A stretch of DNA of 64,000 nucleotides from NCBI GenBank assembly GCA_040755915.1, contig JBFLWM010000033.1, forward strand, positions 1 through 64,000, written 5' to 3'. Shown here piece after piece: positions 34,095 through 42,686 of this stretch. Origin of the DNA: Sulfurivermis sp040755915 (lineage in GTDB: Bacteria; Pseudomonadota; Gammaproteobacteria; Thiohalomonadales; Thiohalomonadaceae). Position numbers and translations under genes: made by a program. Position 1 is the first letter of the stretch; every line of letters begins with the position of its first letter. Below the pieces are notes generated by a model. It was given only the letters and a program-made list of their open reading frames with translations. It was not told the origin of the DNA and made no database searches.

Positions 34095-36022
34095 TGAGCA
34101 CGCCGCTCATCGAGCTGCGTGGCGTCACCAAGACCTTCCACAGCGGCGAGCTGGCGGTGGAGGTGCTGCACGGCATCGATCTCGTCATCCATCCGGGTGA
34201 ATTCGTCGCCATCATGGGCGCCTCCGGCTCCGGCAAGTCCACGCTGATGAACATCCTCGGCTGTCTCGATCGGCCGAGCAGCGGCAGCTACCGCTTCATG
34301 GGGCGCGACGTGTCCGCGCTGGCGGCGGACGAACTGGCGCGGCTGCGGCGCGAAGAGTTCGGTTTCGTGTTCCAGAGCTACAACCTCATCGGCGGCAGCA
34401 CGGCGCTGGAGAATGTCGAGGTGCCGGCGGTGTACTCCGGCATGCCGCCGCACGAACGCCACGCGCGCGCCAGCCGCCTGCTCACCGACCTCGGGCTGGC
34501 CGAGCGCCTGTATCATCGCCCCAATCAGTTGTCCGGCGGCCAGCAGCAGCGCGTGTCCATCGCCCGCGCCCTGATGAACGGCGGCCGCATCATCCTCGCC
34601 GACGAGCCCACCGGCGCGCTGGACAGCAGGAGCGGCGCCGAGGTGATGCGCCTGCTGTCCGAGCTGTCGGCGCAGGGCCACACCATCATCCTCATCACCC
34701 ACGAGCGCGAGGTGGCGGAGCACGCCAGCCGCGTCATCGAGATCCGCGACGGCAACATCCTGTCCGATCCGGGGCCGCAGCCGCGTGACACGCCGGCGGC
34801 CGATTTCATGCCGCACGTGGATCGCAGCTCGCGCCTCACCGACCTGATGGAGGCGACGCGCACCGCGCTGCGCGCCCTGCGCGCCAATGTGTTCCGCGCC
34901 ATCCTGACCCTGCTCGGCATCGTCATCGGCGTCGCCTCGGTGATCGCCATGCTGGCCATCGGCGACGGCGCCAAGCAGGCGGTGGTGAGCAGCATCAGCT
35001 CCATGGGCAGCAACCTGCTGATGGTGCGGCCCGGCGCGCCCAACATGCGCGGCTCCGGCGGCATCGCCACCCTGGTGCCGGAGGACGTGACGGCGATCCG
35101 TGATCTGTCCAATATACTGGCCGCCGTGCCGGAACAGAGCAGCGCCGTCACCGTGCGCTACGGCAATGTCGATCACCGCACCGAGGTCAACGGCACCTCC
35201 GCCGACTACACCCTGGCGCGCACCTGGCAGCCGGCGGTGGGTACCTTCTTCACGGCCGACGACGAACGCAGCTACGCCACCGTCGCGGTGCTCGGCCAGA
35301 CCGTGGCGCAGGCACTGTTCCCCGCCGGCGATGTGCTGGGCAAGTTCATCCTGGTGAAGAACATTCCGTTCCAGGTGATCGGCGTGATGTCGCCGCGCGG
35401 CGCCACGCCCTGGGGGCAGGACCAGGACGACGTCATCCTGGTGCCCTACACCACCGGCAGCCTGCGCCTCACCGGCCAGCGCCATCTGCGCAACGTCACC
35501 GTGGCGGTGGACGACGTGGCCGGCATCGAGGCGGTGCAGGAGTCGGTGCAGGCGCTGCTGCTGGCGCGCCACGGCACGGAGGATTTCCAGATCCGCAACA
35601 TGGCGGCGATCATCGAGAGCGTGTCGGAGACGCAGAACACCCTCACCATCCTGCTCGGCTCCATCGCCGCCATTTCGCTGCTGGTGGGCGGCATCGGCGT
35701 GATGAACATCATGCTGGTGTCGGTCACCGAGCGCACCCGCGAGATTGGCATCCGCATGGCCACCGGCGCGCGCATGCGCAACATCCTGCAGCAGTTTCTC
35801 ATCGAGGCGCTGGTGGTGTCGGCCGTGGGCGGCCTCATCGGCGTCGGCGTCGGCCTCGGCGCGGCGGCGATCATCGAGGCCTTCGATACGCCGATCCTGT
35901 ATTCCGTCGCGCCGGTGGTGCTGGCCTTCGGCTGCGCCTTCGCCACCGGCCTGGTGTTCGGCTACCTGCCGGCCCGCAAGGCGGCACGGCTCGACCCGGT
36001 GGTGGCGCTGGCGTCGGAATGA
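34094..36022 (+). CDS. macB: Macrolide/peptide export ABC transporter MacB
   Basis: A 642-aa fusion of ABC ATPase (about residues 1-230: Walker A GASGSGKST, signature LSGGQQQR, Walker B IILADEP) and MacB permease. The first helix is at about 275-295, then a large periplasmic domain, then three C-terminal helices (about 515-630). The IGIRMATGARMRNI coupling loop is present. MacAB exports macrolides, lipopeptides, haem precursors or virulence peptides with an outer-membrane factor. The ATG at 34094 overlaps the macA stop. A large palindrome array follows its stop codon. Confidence 0.95.
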   Translation: MSTPLIELRGVTKTFHSGELAVEVLHGIDLVIHPGEFVAIMGASGSGKSTLMNILGCLDRPSSGSYRFMGRDVSALAADELARLRREEFGFVFQSYNLIGGSTALENVEVPAVYSGMPPHERHARASRLLTDLGLAERLYHRPNQLSGGQQQRVSIARALMNGGRIILADEPTGALDSRSGAEVMRLLSELSAQGHTIILITHEREVAEHASRVIEIRDGNILSDPGPQPRDTPAADFMPHVDRSSRLTDLMEATRTALRALRANVFRAILTLLGIVIGVASVIAMLAIGDGAKQAVVSSISSMGSNLLMVRPGAPNMRGSGGIATLVPEDVTAIRDLSNILAAVPEQSSAVTVRYGNVDHRTEVNGTSADYTLARTWQPAVGTFFTADDERSYATVAVLGQTVAQALFPAGDVLGKFILVKNIPFQVIGVMSPRGATPWGQDQDDVILVPYTTGSLRLTGQRHLRNVTVAVDDVAGIEAVQESVQALLLARHGTEDFQIRNMAAIIESVSETQNTLTILLGSIAAISLLVGGIGVMNIMLVSVTERTREIGIRMATGARMRNILQQFLIEALVVSAVGGLIGVGVGLGAAAIIEAFDTPILYSVAPVVLAFGCAFATGLVFGYLPARKAARLDPVVALASE

Positions 36023-36066
36023 CGTGGCGCCCTGCATGACGTATCTGGAGCGAGGACGGGAGAACC

Positions 36067-36425
36067 ATCGCGAATACCATTCGCTCCTACGGAACATACC
36101 TGGTAGGAGCAAATCGCATTCGCGATACAACGCACCAAGGGGACGTGGCCCGTAGGAGCAAATCGCATTCGCGATACAACGCACCAAGGGGACGCGGCCC
36201 GTAGGAGCGAATGGCATTCGCGATACAACGCACCAAGGGGCACGGCCCGTAGGAGCGAATGGTATTCGCGATACAACGCACCAAGGGGCACGGCCCGTAG
36301 GAGCGAATGGTATTCGCGATACAACGCACCAAGGGGACGCGGCCCGTAGGAGCGAATGGTATTCGCGATACAACGCACCAACAGGGCACGGCCCGTAGGG
36401 GCGCATGACGTGCGAGATGCAGCAT
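36067..36425. repeat. Tandem array of a palindromic 48/49-bp repeat
   Basis: Six full units start at 36103, 36152, 36201, 36249, 36297 and 36346; a degenerate seventh starts at 36395. Spacings are 49, 49, 48, 48, 49 and 49. Each unit begins GTAGGAGC[AG]AAT with inner ATTCGCGATACAACGCACC and ends in a GGCACGGCCC- or GGACGCGGCCC-like linker. An inverted partial copy lies at 36067-36090. The array fills most of the 487-base gap between macB and the NodT gene, which holds no gene. Confidence 0.92.
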
Positions 36426-36509
36426 CGCATGCAGTCGGACACACGAATACCAGACATGACATGGAGTGCGCATCGCGCGCCACCGCAACGAGGAGAGGCC
36501 ACACACAAC

Positions 36510-37895
36510 ATGATGCCGTACCGCTGCCAACCAACCCTGCTTGGCCTCGTCCTCGTGACAGTGCTGACCGGCTGCGCCTCCACCGACACCATCCAGCGTC
36601 CCGCAGTCGCTCTGCCGACGACCTGGACCGAAGCAGCGCCCGCGCAGGCCGAACCGCTGAGCGACGGCTGGTGGCAACAATTCAACTCAACACAACTGGA
36701 GGCGTTGGTGCGGGAAGCACTCAACGCCAGCCCCGACCTCGCGGCGGCGCAAGAGAAGGTGGTGCAGGCGGAATTGCAGGTGCGCCAGAGCGGCGCATCG
36801 CTGTTCCCCTCGCTCAACCTGAGCGGCAGCACCGGCGTGCGCCGCAATGAACCGGCGGACGGACCGGCCACGAACAGCGAATCCACCAGCGTCAGCCTCG
36901 GCGCCAGCTATGAGGTGGACCTGTGGGGCCGTATCGACGCCGACGTGCGCGCGGCCGAGGCAACGCTGTCCGCGGCGCACTATGATTTTGCCGCCGCACG
37001 CCTCAGCCTGGTGGCGGCCGTGGCCGATGCCTATTTCCAGAGCCTCGCCCTGCGCGAGCGTCTGCGCATCGCGCGCGAAAATCTCGCCATCGCCGAACGC
37101 GTGCTCGGCATCGTCGAGGCGCGCTACCGCAACGGCGCCGCCTCGGCGCTGGACCTGACGCGCCAGCAGACCGCCGTGCTGACCCAGCGCAGCGCGCTGC
37201 TGCCGCTGGAGGTGCAGGAACGACAGACCGTACGCGCCCTGGCGATCCTGCTTGGTCGCGCACCGCAGGGCCTCGCGCTGGCACAGGAGGCGTTCGCGCA
37301 ACTAAATATTCCGGTGGTCGCGCCGGGCCTGCCATCAGAATTGCTGCTGCGCCGTCCCGACCTCGCCCGCGCTGAGGCGCAACTGGCTGCCGCCGACGCC
37401 AACGTCGCCGCCGCGCGCGCCGCGCTGCTGCCGTCGATCTCGCTCTCCGCCTCCGCCGGTGTCGCAACGACGGAACTGCTGTCGCTGGCGAATCCCGTCA
37501 CCACCCTCGGCCTATCCGCCGGCATCGTGCAGTCGCTGTTCGACGGCGGCCGCCTGCGCGCGCAGGTGGCGAGCAGCGAATCACGCCGCCGCGAACTGGT
37601 GGAGAATTACCGCAAGGCGATCCTCTCCGCATTGAAGGAAGTGGAAGACAGCCTCGGTAATGCCGCGCGCAACATACAGCAGGAGGCGATGCAGGAACAG
37701 ATCGTCGCCCATGCCCAGCGCACCCTGCGCCTCGCGGAACTGCGCTACCGCGAAGGCGCCGACGACCTGCTCACCGTGCTCGACGCCCAGCGCAGCCTGT
37801 TCCAGGCCCAGGACACGCGCGTGCAACTGCGCCTCGCCCGCCTCGGCGCCGCGCTGGATTTGTACAAGGTGATCGGCGGCGGGTGGCGGATCTAG
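36510..37895 (+). CDS. NodT-family efflux outer-membrane lipoprotein
   Basis: The 461-aa protein has a lipoprotein signal with lipobox LTGC (Cys about 24). Two duplicated outer-membrane-factor repeats of long helices follow (about residues 60-250 and 265-455), with the beta-strand segments LGASYEVDLWGRID and SLSASAGVATTELL. It should form the outer-membrane channel, probably for MacAB encoded upstream. AGGAGAGG eleven bases before ATG 36510 fixes the start; a longer frame begins inside the repeat array. The array separates it from macB, which may uncouple expression. Confidence 0.93.
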   Translation: MMPYRCQPTLLGLVLVTVLTGCASTDTIQRPAVALPTTWTEAAPAQAEPLSDGWWQQFNSTQLEALVREALNASPDLAAAQEKVVQAELQVRQSGASLFPSLNLSGSTGVRRNEPADGPATNSESTSVSLGASYEVDLWGRIDADVRAAEATLSAAHYDFAAARLSLVAAVADAYFQSLALRERLRIARENLAIAERVLGIVEARYRNGAASALDLTRQQTAVLTQRSALLPLEVQERQTVRALAILLGRAPQGLALAQEAFAQLNIPVVAPGLPSELLLRRPDLARAEAQLAAADANVAAARAALLPSISLSASAGVATTELLSLANPVTTLGLSAGIVQSLFDGGRLRAQVASSESRRRELVENYRKAILSALKEVEDSLGNAARNIQQEAMQEQIVAHAQRTLRLAELRYREGADDLLTVLDAQRSLFQAQDTRVQLRLARLGAALDLYKVIGGGWRI

Positions 37896-38166
37896 ACAGC
37901 TGCTCCGCGATACTGTCCACCGGATTTTCCTTCTCCATCTGGAAGACGGCTACAGGGATGTAGTCGGTTAGAAACGCAGGGGTACGTTTCTCAAGGCTGG
38001 AAGAGGGTGATGTTTTGTTATCCCGGCAAACCGCGCTATATTCGCCCTACCCGCATTTCTCCGGATGGAACCAACCACCTGTTCACAAAGGTGATTTTAT
38101 GAAATGGAGCAATTCTCTCAGGCAATTATCCGTCAATACGTCGTTTAATCATTGTTGGGCCTTCGA

Positions 38167-38592
38167 ATGAAACGGACTCTCATCGCCCTAATGCTCATTA
38201 GCACCTACGCATCTGCGGAAGCGCGGGAATGCTCTCTTGAGGAGCAGCGGTGGCTTGATAAGGAGCTTCCTCTCCTAGTGTCATGGCAGCGCATCCATAC
38301 CTCCTTCACTCGAAACGTTCCGGAGTGCGATGATGGCTTCTTCGCAGAGGGTTATACCGAAGCGGTAGTTAAAATGCTTGCCGTGCGGTGGACGTCCATC
38401 CCGGAGCTTAAGGCATTAAAGGAAAAGGACCCGAAGTTCTTTGCGTTCGTGCTGAAACACATTGATGCGTCCGCGGACGGTAATGACCTAAAGCAAATCC
38501 GAAAGAATGCCCAGCAGCGGTGTGCGCGAGAAGACAGGGAATTATGTTCAGTTCTAGAAAATGCGGCCGAGAGAGCGATTCAGGAGCTTTGA
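38167..38592 (+). CDS. Small secreted protein of unknown function
   Basis: The 141-aa product has a signal peptide (MKRTLIALMLISTYASAEA) and a mature part with five or more Cys, starting RECSLEEQRWLDKELPLL. The Cys suggest disulfides and a periplasmic location. No family is recognised. Its base composition is clearly lower in GC than the neighbours, as is the preceding 270-base gap, hinting at acquisition by transfer. The ATG at 38167 is chosen because it starts the signal peptide; the upstream TTG lies in a sequence resembling the TTGTTGGGC-type palindrome. Confidence 0.65.
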   Translation: MKRTLIALMLISTYASAEARECSLEEQRWLDKELPLLVSWQRIHTSFTRNVPECDDGFFAEGYTEAVVKMLAVRWTSIPELKALKEKDPKFFAFVLKHIDASADGNDLKQIRKNAQQRCAREDRELCSVLENAAERAIQEL

Positions 38593-38617
38593 GCGTGTCG
38601 CCGATAAATGGCAGCGC

Positions 38618-38722
38618 GTAGGTTGGGCTGAGGTACGAAGCCCAACACTCTGTCCAGCGTAGTACGCAGGCCCCACAACGTGGCCTGAATTGTTGGGCTT
38701 CCTGGCGTCAGCCCAACCTGCC
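38618..38722. repeat. Palindromic interspersed repeat (GTAGGTTGGGCTGA family, copy 2)
   Basis: Arms GTAGGTTGGGCTGAGGTACG (from 38618) and CGTCAGCCCAACCTGCC (to 38722) bracket a long stem-loop with inner AAGCCCAACA and TGTTGGGCTT segments. It is the same family as 1267-1349 and lies between the convergent small secreted gene and spoT. Confidence 0.85.
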
Positions 38723-38858
38723 TGAAGAACTCGCCAGTGATAGCAAACCTGTGATTGACGGGGTTCCCCGTATGCCATCCTGCGGCATGCAAGGCGGCGG
38801 GTTGCATTGTCACGCCACCTGCCCGACGAAAGATTCGTCACCATGTGGTGACGATGGA

Positions 38859-40970
38859 TCAGCCGCGGCCGCGGCCTACCTTCACGACCTTGTCCAGCGC
38901 GCGGATGCTGCGCATGATGCGCGCGAGATGCACGCGGTCGCGCACGGCGACGGTGAGGTTGATGGCGGTGTGGATGCCGTCGCGGTCTTCGAGGTTGACG
39001 TTGTCGATGTTGGCGTCGGTGTCGGCGATGGCGGCGGCGACGGTGGCGAGGGCGCCGCGCTGGTTGGTGACTTCCACGCGCAGGTCGACCTGGAAGGTGG
39101 CGTCGATGAGGTCGGCCCACTGCACGGTGATCCACTTTTCCGGCTGCTTGCGGTAGTCGGCGATGTTCTTGCAGTTCTGGGTGTGGATGATGATGCCGCG
39201 GCCGGTGGAGAGGAAGCCCATGATGGCGTCGCCGGGGATCGGGCGGCAGCACTTGGCGAAGGACACCACGGCGCCTTCGGTGCCCTTGATGTAGAGCGGA
39301 CGGGTGCTCGCCTCCTGTTCCGGCGACGGCGTTTCCAGCGGTACCAGGAGGCGCGCCACCAGCGGCGCCATGCGGTTGCCGAGGCCGATCTGTTCCAGCA
39401 GGTCGTCGAGGCTGGCGAGGTTCATTTCCTTCAGCGCGGCGACGACGCGCTCGTGGGGCACCATCAGCAGGGTTTCTTCCAGATCGGTCAGCGCCTGTTC
39501 CAGCAGGCGGCGGCCGAGACCGATGGCCTCGTCGCGTTGCTGGTTCTTGAGGTAGTTGCGGATGTTGGCGCGCGCCTTGGCGGTGACCACGAAGTTGAGC
39601 CAGGTGGGATTCGGCCGCGCGCTCGGCGCGGTGATCACTTCCACGGTCTGGCCGTTGGCGAGGCGCGTGGCGAGCGGCATCAGGCGGCGGTCGATCTTCA
39701 CGGCGACGCAGGAGTTGCCGACGTCGGTGTGCACGTCGTAGGCGAAGTCGACGGCGGTGGCGCCGCGCGGCAGTTCCATGATCTCGCCCTTGGGCGTGAA
39801 CACGTAGACCTCGTCGGGGAACAGGTCGACCTTGACGTTTTCGAGGAACTCCAGCGAATTGCCGGCGCTCTGCTGCATCTCCAGCAGGCCCTTGAGCCAG
39901 TCGCGCGCGCGCGCCTGGGCGCTGACGCCGCCGCCCTCGCCGGTCTTGTACAGCCAATGGGCGGCGATGCCGGCCTCGGCCACCTTGTCCATCTCCTCGG
40001 TGCGGATCTGCACCTCGATGGGCACGCCGTAGGGGCCGAACAGGGCGGTGTGCAGCGACTGGTAGCCGTTGGCCTTGGGGATGGCGATGTAGTCCTTGAA
40101 CTTGCCCGGCACCGGCTTGTACAGGTTGTGCACGGCGCCGAGCACGCGGTAGCAGGTGTCCACCTTGTCGACGATGACGCGGAAGGCGTACACGTCCATC
40201 ACTTCAGTGAACGACAGGTTCTTGCTGCGCATCTTCTTGTACAGCGAGAGCAGATGCTTCTCGCGGCCGATGACGCGGCCTTCCAGCCCTTCCTGGCGCA
40301 GGCGTTCCTGCAGGGCGATTTCGATCTTGGTGATGATCTCGCGGCGGTTGCCGCGCGCCTTCTTCACCGCCTCGGCCAGCACGCGGGCGCGCATCGGGTA
40401 GTAGGCGGAGAAGCCGAGGTCCTCCAGTTCCAGGCGCAGGCGGTTCATGCCGAGGCGCGAGGCGATGGGGGTGTAGATGTCGAGGGTCTCGCGCGCGATG
40501 CGGCGGCGCTTGTCCGGGCGCAGGCCGCCCAGGGTGCGCATGTTGTGCAGGCGGTCGGCCAGCTTGATGATGATGACGCGCAGGTCGCGCGCCATGGCCA
40601 GCATCATCTTGCGGAAGTTTTCCGCCTGCGCCTCGGCCTTGCTTTCGAACTGGATGTTGGTCAGCTTGGAGACGCCGTCCACCAGATCGGCCACTTCGTT
40701 GCCGAACTTCTCGGCGATCTGTTCCTTGGCGGTGGGGGTGTCTTCGATGACGTCGTGCAGGATCGCGGCGACGATGCTGGGGGCATCCATGCGCATCTCG
40801 GCGAGGATGCGCGCCACGGCGAGGGGATGGTAGATGTAGGGTTCGCCGGAGAGACGCTTCTGGCCTTCGTGGGCCTCGGCGCCGAACAGGTAGGCGCGAT
40901 AGATCTCCGCTACCTGGTCCGGTTCAAGGTAGCCTTCGAGGAGGGCGCACAGGTCGCTGATGAGAAACAC
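38859..40970 (-). CDS. spoT: Bifunctional (p)ppGpp synthetase/hydrolase SpoT
   Basis: The 703-aa enzyme makes and degrades the alarmone (p)ppGpp. The HD hydrolase domain is intact (AAILHDVIEDT, residue about 70, and KLADRLHNMRTL). The synthetase has YKKMRSKNLSF, VMDVYAFRVIVD and YIAIPKANGYQSLHT. TGS (VYVFTPKGEIMELPRGATAVDFAYDVH) and ACT domains follow. With all HD ligands present it is SpoT-like, not RelA. It begins with GTG behind GGAGGG. It is co-transcribed after gmk and rpoZ, the classical gammaproteobacterial order. Confidence 0.96.
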   Translation of the reverse strand: MFLISDLCALLEGYLEPDQVAEIYRAYLFGAEAHEGQKRLSGEPYIYHPLAVARILAEMRMDAPSIVAAILHDVIEDTPTAKEQIAEKFGNEVADLVDGVSKLTNIQFESKAEAQAENFRKMMLAMARDLRVIIIKLADRLHNMRTLGGLRPDKRRRIARETLDIYTPIASRLGMNRLRLELEDLGFSAYYPMRARVLAEAVKKARGNRREIITKIEIALQERLRQEGLEGRVIGREKHLLSLYKKMRSKNLSFTEVMDVYAFRVIVDKVDTCYRVLGAVHNLYKPVPGKFKDYIAIPKANGYQSLHTALFGPYGVPIEVQIRTEEMDKVAEAGIAAHWLYKTGEGGGVSAQARARDWLKGLLEMQQSAGNSLEFLENVKVDLFPDEVYVFTPKGEIMELPRGATAVDFAYDVHTDVGNSCVAVKIDRRLMPLATRLANGQTVEVITAPSARPNPTWLNFVVTAKARANIRNYLKNQQRDEAIGLGRRLLEQALTDLEETLLMVPHERVVAALKEMNLASLDDLLEQIGLGNRMAPLVARLLVPLETPSPEQEASTRPLYIKGTEGAVVSFAKCCRPIPGDAIMGFLSTGRGIIIHTQNCKNIADYRKQPEKWITVQWADLIDATFQVDLRVEVTNQRGALATVAAAIADTDANIDNVNLEDRDGIHTAINLTVAVRDRVHLARIMRSIRALDKVVKVGRGRG

Positions 40971-40992
40971 TGCGCGCCCTCCGGCCCGGACA

Positions 40993-41262
40993 TCAGTCGT
41001 TGTCCATGGAGATCACCACCGGGGCGGCGACCTCTTCTTCCACTTCTTCCTCGGGTTCGTGATCGACGGCATCCAGCACCTCGCGGCCAACCAGGCCGGC
41101 GGCGATTTCGCGCAGGGCGAGCACGGTGGGCTTGTCGTTTTCCCAGGCCAGGTGGGGATCCTTGCCCTTTTCCAGCTGACGGGCACGCTTGGTGGCGACC
41201 AGCACCAGCTGGAAGCGGTTGTCGACGTTGTCCAGGCAGTCTTCGACGGTGACACGGGCCAT
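40993..41262 (-). CDS. rpoZ: RNA polymerase omega subunit
   Basis: The 89-aa protein starts MARVTVEDCLDNVDNRFQLV and contains the conserved ATKRARQLEKG. Omega binds beta-prime, helps RNA polymerase assembly and forms part of one ppGpp site, consistent with spoT downstream by 22 bases. The acidic tail (EPEEEVEEEV) is typical of gammaproteobacterial versions. It lies 79 bases after gmk. Confidence 0.97.
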   Translation of the reverse strand: MARVTVEDCLDNVDNRFQLVLVATKRARQLEKGKDPHLAWENDKPTVLALREIAAGLVGREVLDAVDHEPEEEVEEEVAAPVVISMDND

Positions 41263-41341
41263 GTTGCTACTCTCCGATAATCCGGGCCCGCCCCGGTAGG
41301 GACGGGCGAAAAGGGGATGAATTTTATTGAAAAATGGCCAT

Positions 41342-41968
41342 TTAAGCCAGTAGCGCCTTGATCAGTGCGTCGTGGGCGGCGGCCTGGCGCGGCTCGCGCA
41401 GGCGGTTGGCCCGGACGATGGCGGCCAGTTCGCCCAGGGCGGTGTCGAAGTCGTCGTTGATCACCAGGTAGTCGAACTCGAAGCAGTGGCTCATCTCGCT
41501 CACCGCGTCGCGCATGCGCCGGGCGATGATTTCGTCGCCGTCCTGGCCGCGGTTGCGCAGGCGCTGCTCCAGGGCCGCGCGGGAGGGCGGCAGGACGAAG
41601 ATGGACACCGTGCCGGGGATCATCTGGCGCACCTGGCGCGCGCCCTGCCAGTCGATCTCCAGGATCACGTCGATGCCGTGCTTGAGCAGGTCCAGGGCGG
41701 CGGAGCGGGAGGTGCCGTAGTAGTTGTCGAACACCTGGGCGTGCTCCAGGAAGGCATGGTCGGCCACCATGCCACGGAAGGTGTCCACATCGACGAAGTG
41801 GTAATCCTTGCCGTCCACCTCGCCCGGGCGCATGGCGCGGGTGGTGTGGGACACCGAGACCTGCAGCCGATCGGTGTTCTGCAGCAGGGCCTTGACCAGG
41901 CTGGTCTTGCCGGCGCCGGAGGGGGCGGAAATGATGTAGAGGGTGCCTTGTTCGTGCTGGTGTTCCAT
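41342..41968 (-). CDS. gmk: Guanylate kinase
   Basis: A 208-aa GMP kinase. P-loop SAPSGAGKTS is near residue 17; the GMP-binding site SVSHTTRAMRPGE and VDGKDYHFVD follow, and LEIDWQGARQV is the Walker-B-like motif. Start ATG 41968 fits the family; a TTG 27 bases upstream gives a longer form without support. It supplies GDP for nucleic acids and, with spoT downstream, for the alarmone pool. A toxin-antitoxin pair is inserted between it and yicC. Confidence 0.96.
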   Translation of the reverse strand: MEHQHEQGTLYIISAPSGAGKTSLVKALLQNTDRLQVSVSHTTRAMRPGEVDGKDYHFVDVDTFRGMVADHAFLEHAQVFDNYYGTSRSAALDLLKHGIDVILEIDWQGARQVRQMIPGTVSIFVLPPSRAALEQRLRNRGQDGDEIIARRMRDAVSEMSHCFEFDYLVINDDFDTALGELAAIVRANRLREPRQAAAHDALIKALLA

Positions 41969-41991
41969 AGCGGACCTGTGGTTTAAGGGGT

Positions 41992-42390
41992 TCAATCCTG
42001 CGCGGGCGGCATGAGCAGATCGTTCATCTCCACCCGCAGTATTTGCGCCAGGGTGCGTAGTATTTTCGCCGAACCGGTCTTTTTTCCGGCCTCGATCTGC
42101 GACAGATAGGATTTGCCGACGCCGGCCTGGGCCGCGAGGGCCTCCTGGGTCAGGCCGCGGTGTTCGCGCCAGATGCGCAGCGGGTGTTCGGTCCCGGCCA
42201 GCAGGCGCTGCGCCACTTCCGCCGGGACCGCCTCGTCTGCGCCGCTCTCCAGTTCGCGCAGGGCGGCATTGGCGGCGCGAATATCCTCGGCGTCTTCCGC
42301 CAGGGTCAACAACTGGCGGTACAACTCAATGGGCACGACGGCATATTCGGGTTTGCCGTCCTTCTCGATGATCTGGACCTGTGCGCTCAT
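41992..42390 (-). CDS. Antitoxin with PHD-like N-terminus and Xre HTH
   Basis: The 132-aa protein has an N-terminal segment QIIEKDGKPEYAVVPIELY like Phd/YefM-type antitoxins, then a C-terminal helix-turn-helix of the Xre class (GLTQEALAAQAGVGKSYLSQ, about residues 85-110). Two modules joined in one antitoxin suit toxin neutralisation and autoregulation. Its ATG overlaps the stop of the toxin gene (ATGA), so the toxin comes first, the HigBA-like order. The longer open frame upstream runs through the toxin and is rejected. Confidence 0.88.
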   Translation of the reverse strand: MSAQVQIIEKDGKPEYAVVPIELYRQLLTLAEDAEDIRAANAALRELESGADEAVPAEVAQRLLAGTEHPLRIWREHRGLTQEALAAQAGVGKSYLSQIEAGKKTGSAKILRTLAQILRVEMNDLLMPPAQD

Positions 42391-42644
42391 TTGTAGATGT
42401 CCCCTCGCGGCCCGGCCTTCAGCACCAGCAATACCAGCGCCTCGTCCTGGATATGGCAGATGGCGCGGTAGCCACCCACCCGCAGGCGCCAATAGGGTGA
42501 ACCGGTCAGCGGCTTCCAGTCGCCACTATAGCCATGCGGATTGGCGGCGATCGTTGCCAGTTCTTCCTGCATCTTCCGGCGTACCGGGGCCGGCATCTTC
42601 GCCAGCTCCTTCACAGCTGCCTTCTTGTATATCAGCTGGAGCAT
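42387..42644 (-). CDS. RelE/HigB-type toxin
   Basis: The 85-aa protein MLQLIYKKAAVKELAKMPAP... has the RelE/ParE fold signature, with KKAAVKELAKMP, GDWKPLTGSPYWRLRVGGYRA and a C-terminal basic AGPRGDIYK. RelE/HigB toxins cleave mRNA at the ribosome. The ATG at 42644 is behind GGAAG; a TTG 33 bases upstream would begin inside the operator repeats. It forms a module with the Xre antitoxin, inserted between yicC and gmk. Confidence 0.9.
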   Translation of the reverse strand: MLQLIYKKAAVKELAKMPAPVRRKMQEELATIAANPHGYSGDWKPLTGSPYWRLRVGGYRAICHIQDEALVLLVLKAGPRGDIYK

Positions 42645-42646
42645 AA

Positions 42647-42666
42647 GTTTACTTCCGTGTTTACTT
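42647..42666 (-). promoter_or_regulatory. Direct repeats before the toxin-antitoxin genes
   Basis: Two GTTTACTT copies (plus-strand 42647-42654 and 42659-42666) spaced 12 bp apart lie immediately before the toxin ATG. They are a plausible binding site for the Xre antitoxin. Confidence 0.4.
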
Positions 42667-42686
42667 ATGGTCAACAACGGGCCGGG

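Noticed and set aside
36067..36425. CRISPR-like array
   Set aside because: The spacings are 48/49 bp but the whole unit is repeated, not repeats separated by unique spacers, and no cas genes are present.
33632..36886. 1084-aa open frame antisense to macA-macB and through the repeat array
   Set aside because: Its repeated peptide (about 16 residues, GALYREYHSLLRA) is just translation of the tandem palindromes; the rest is antisense to macAB.
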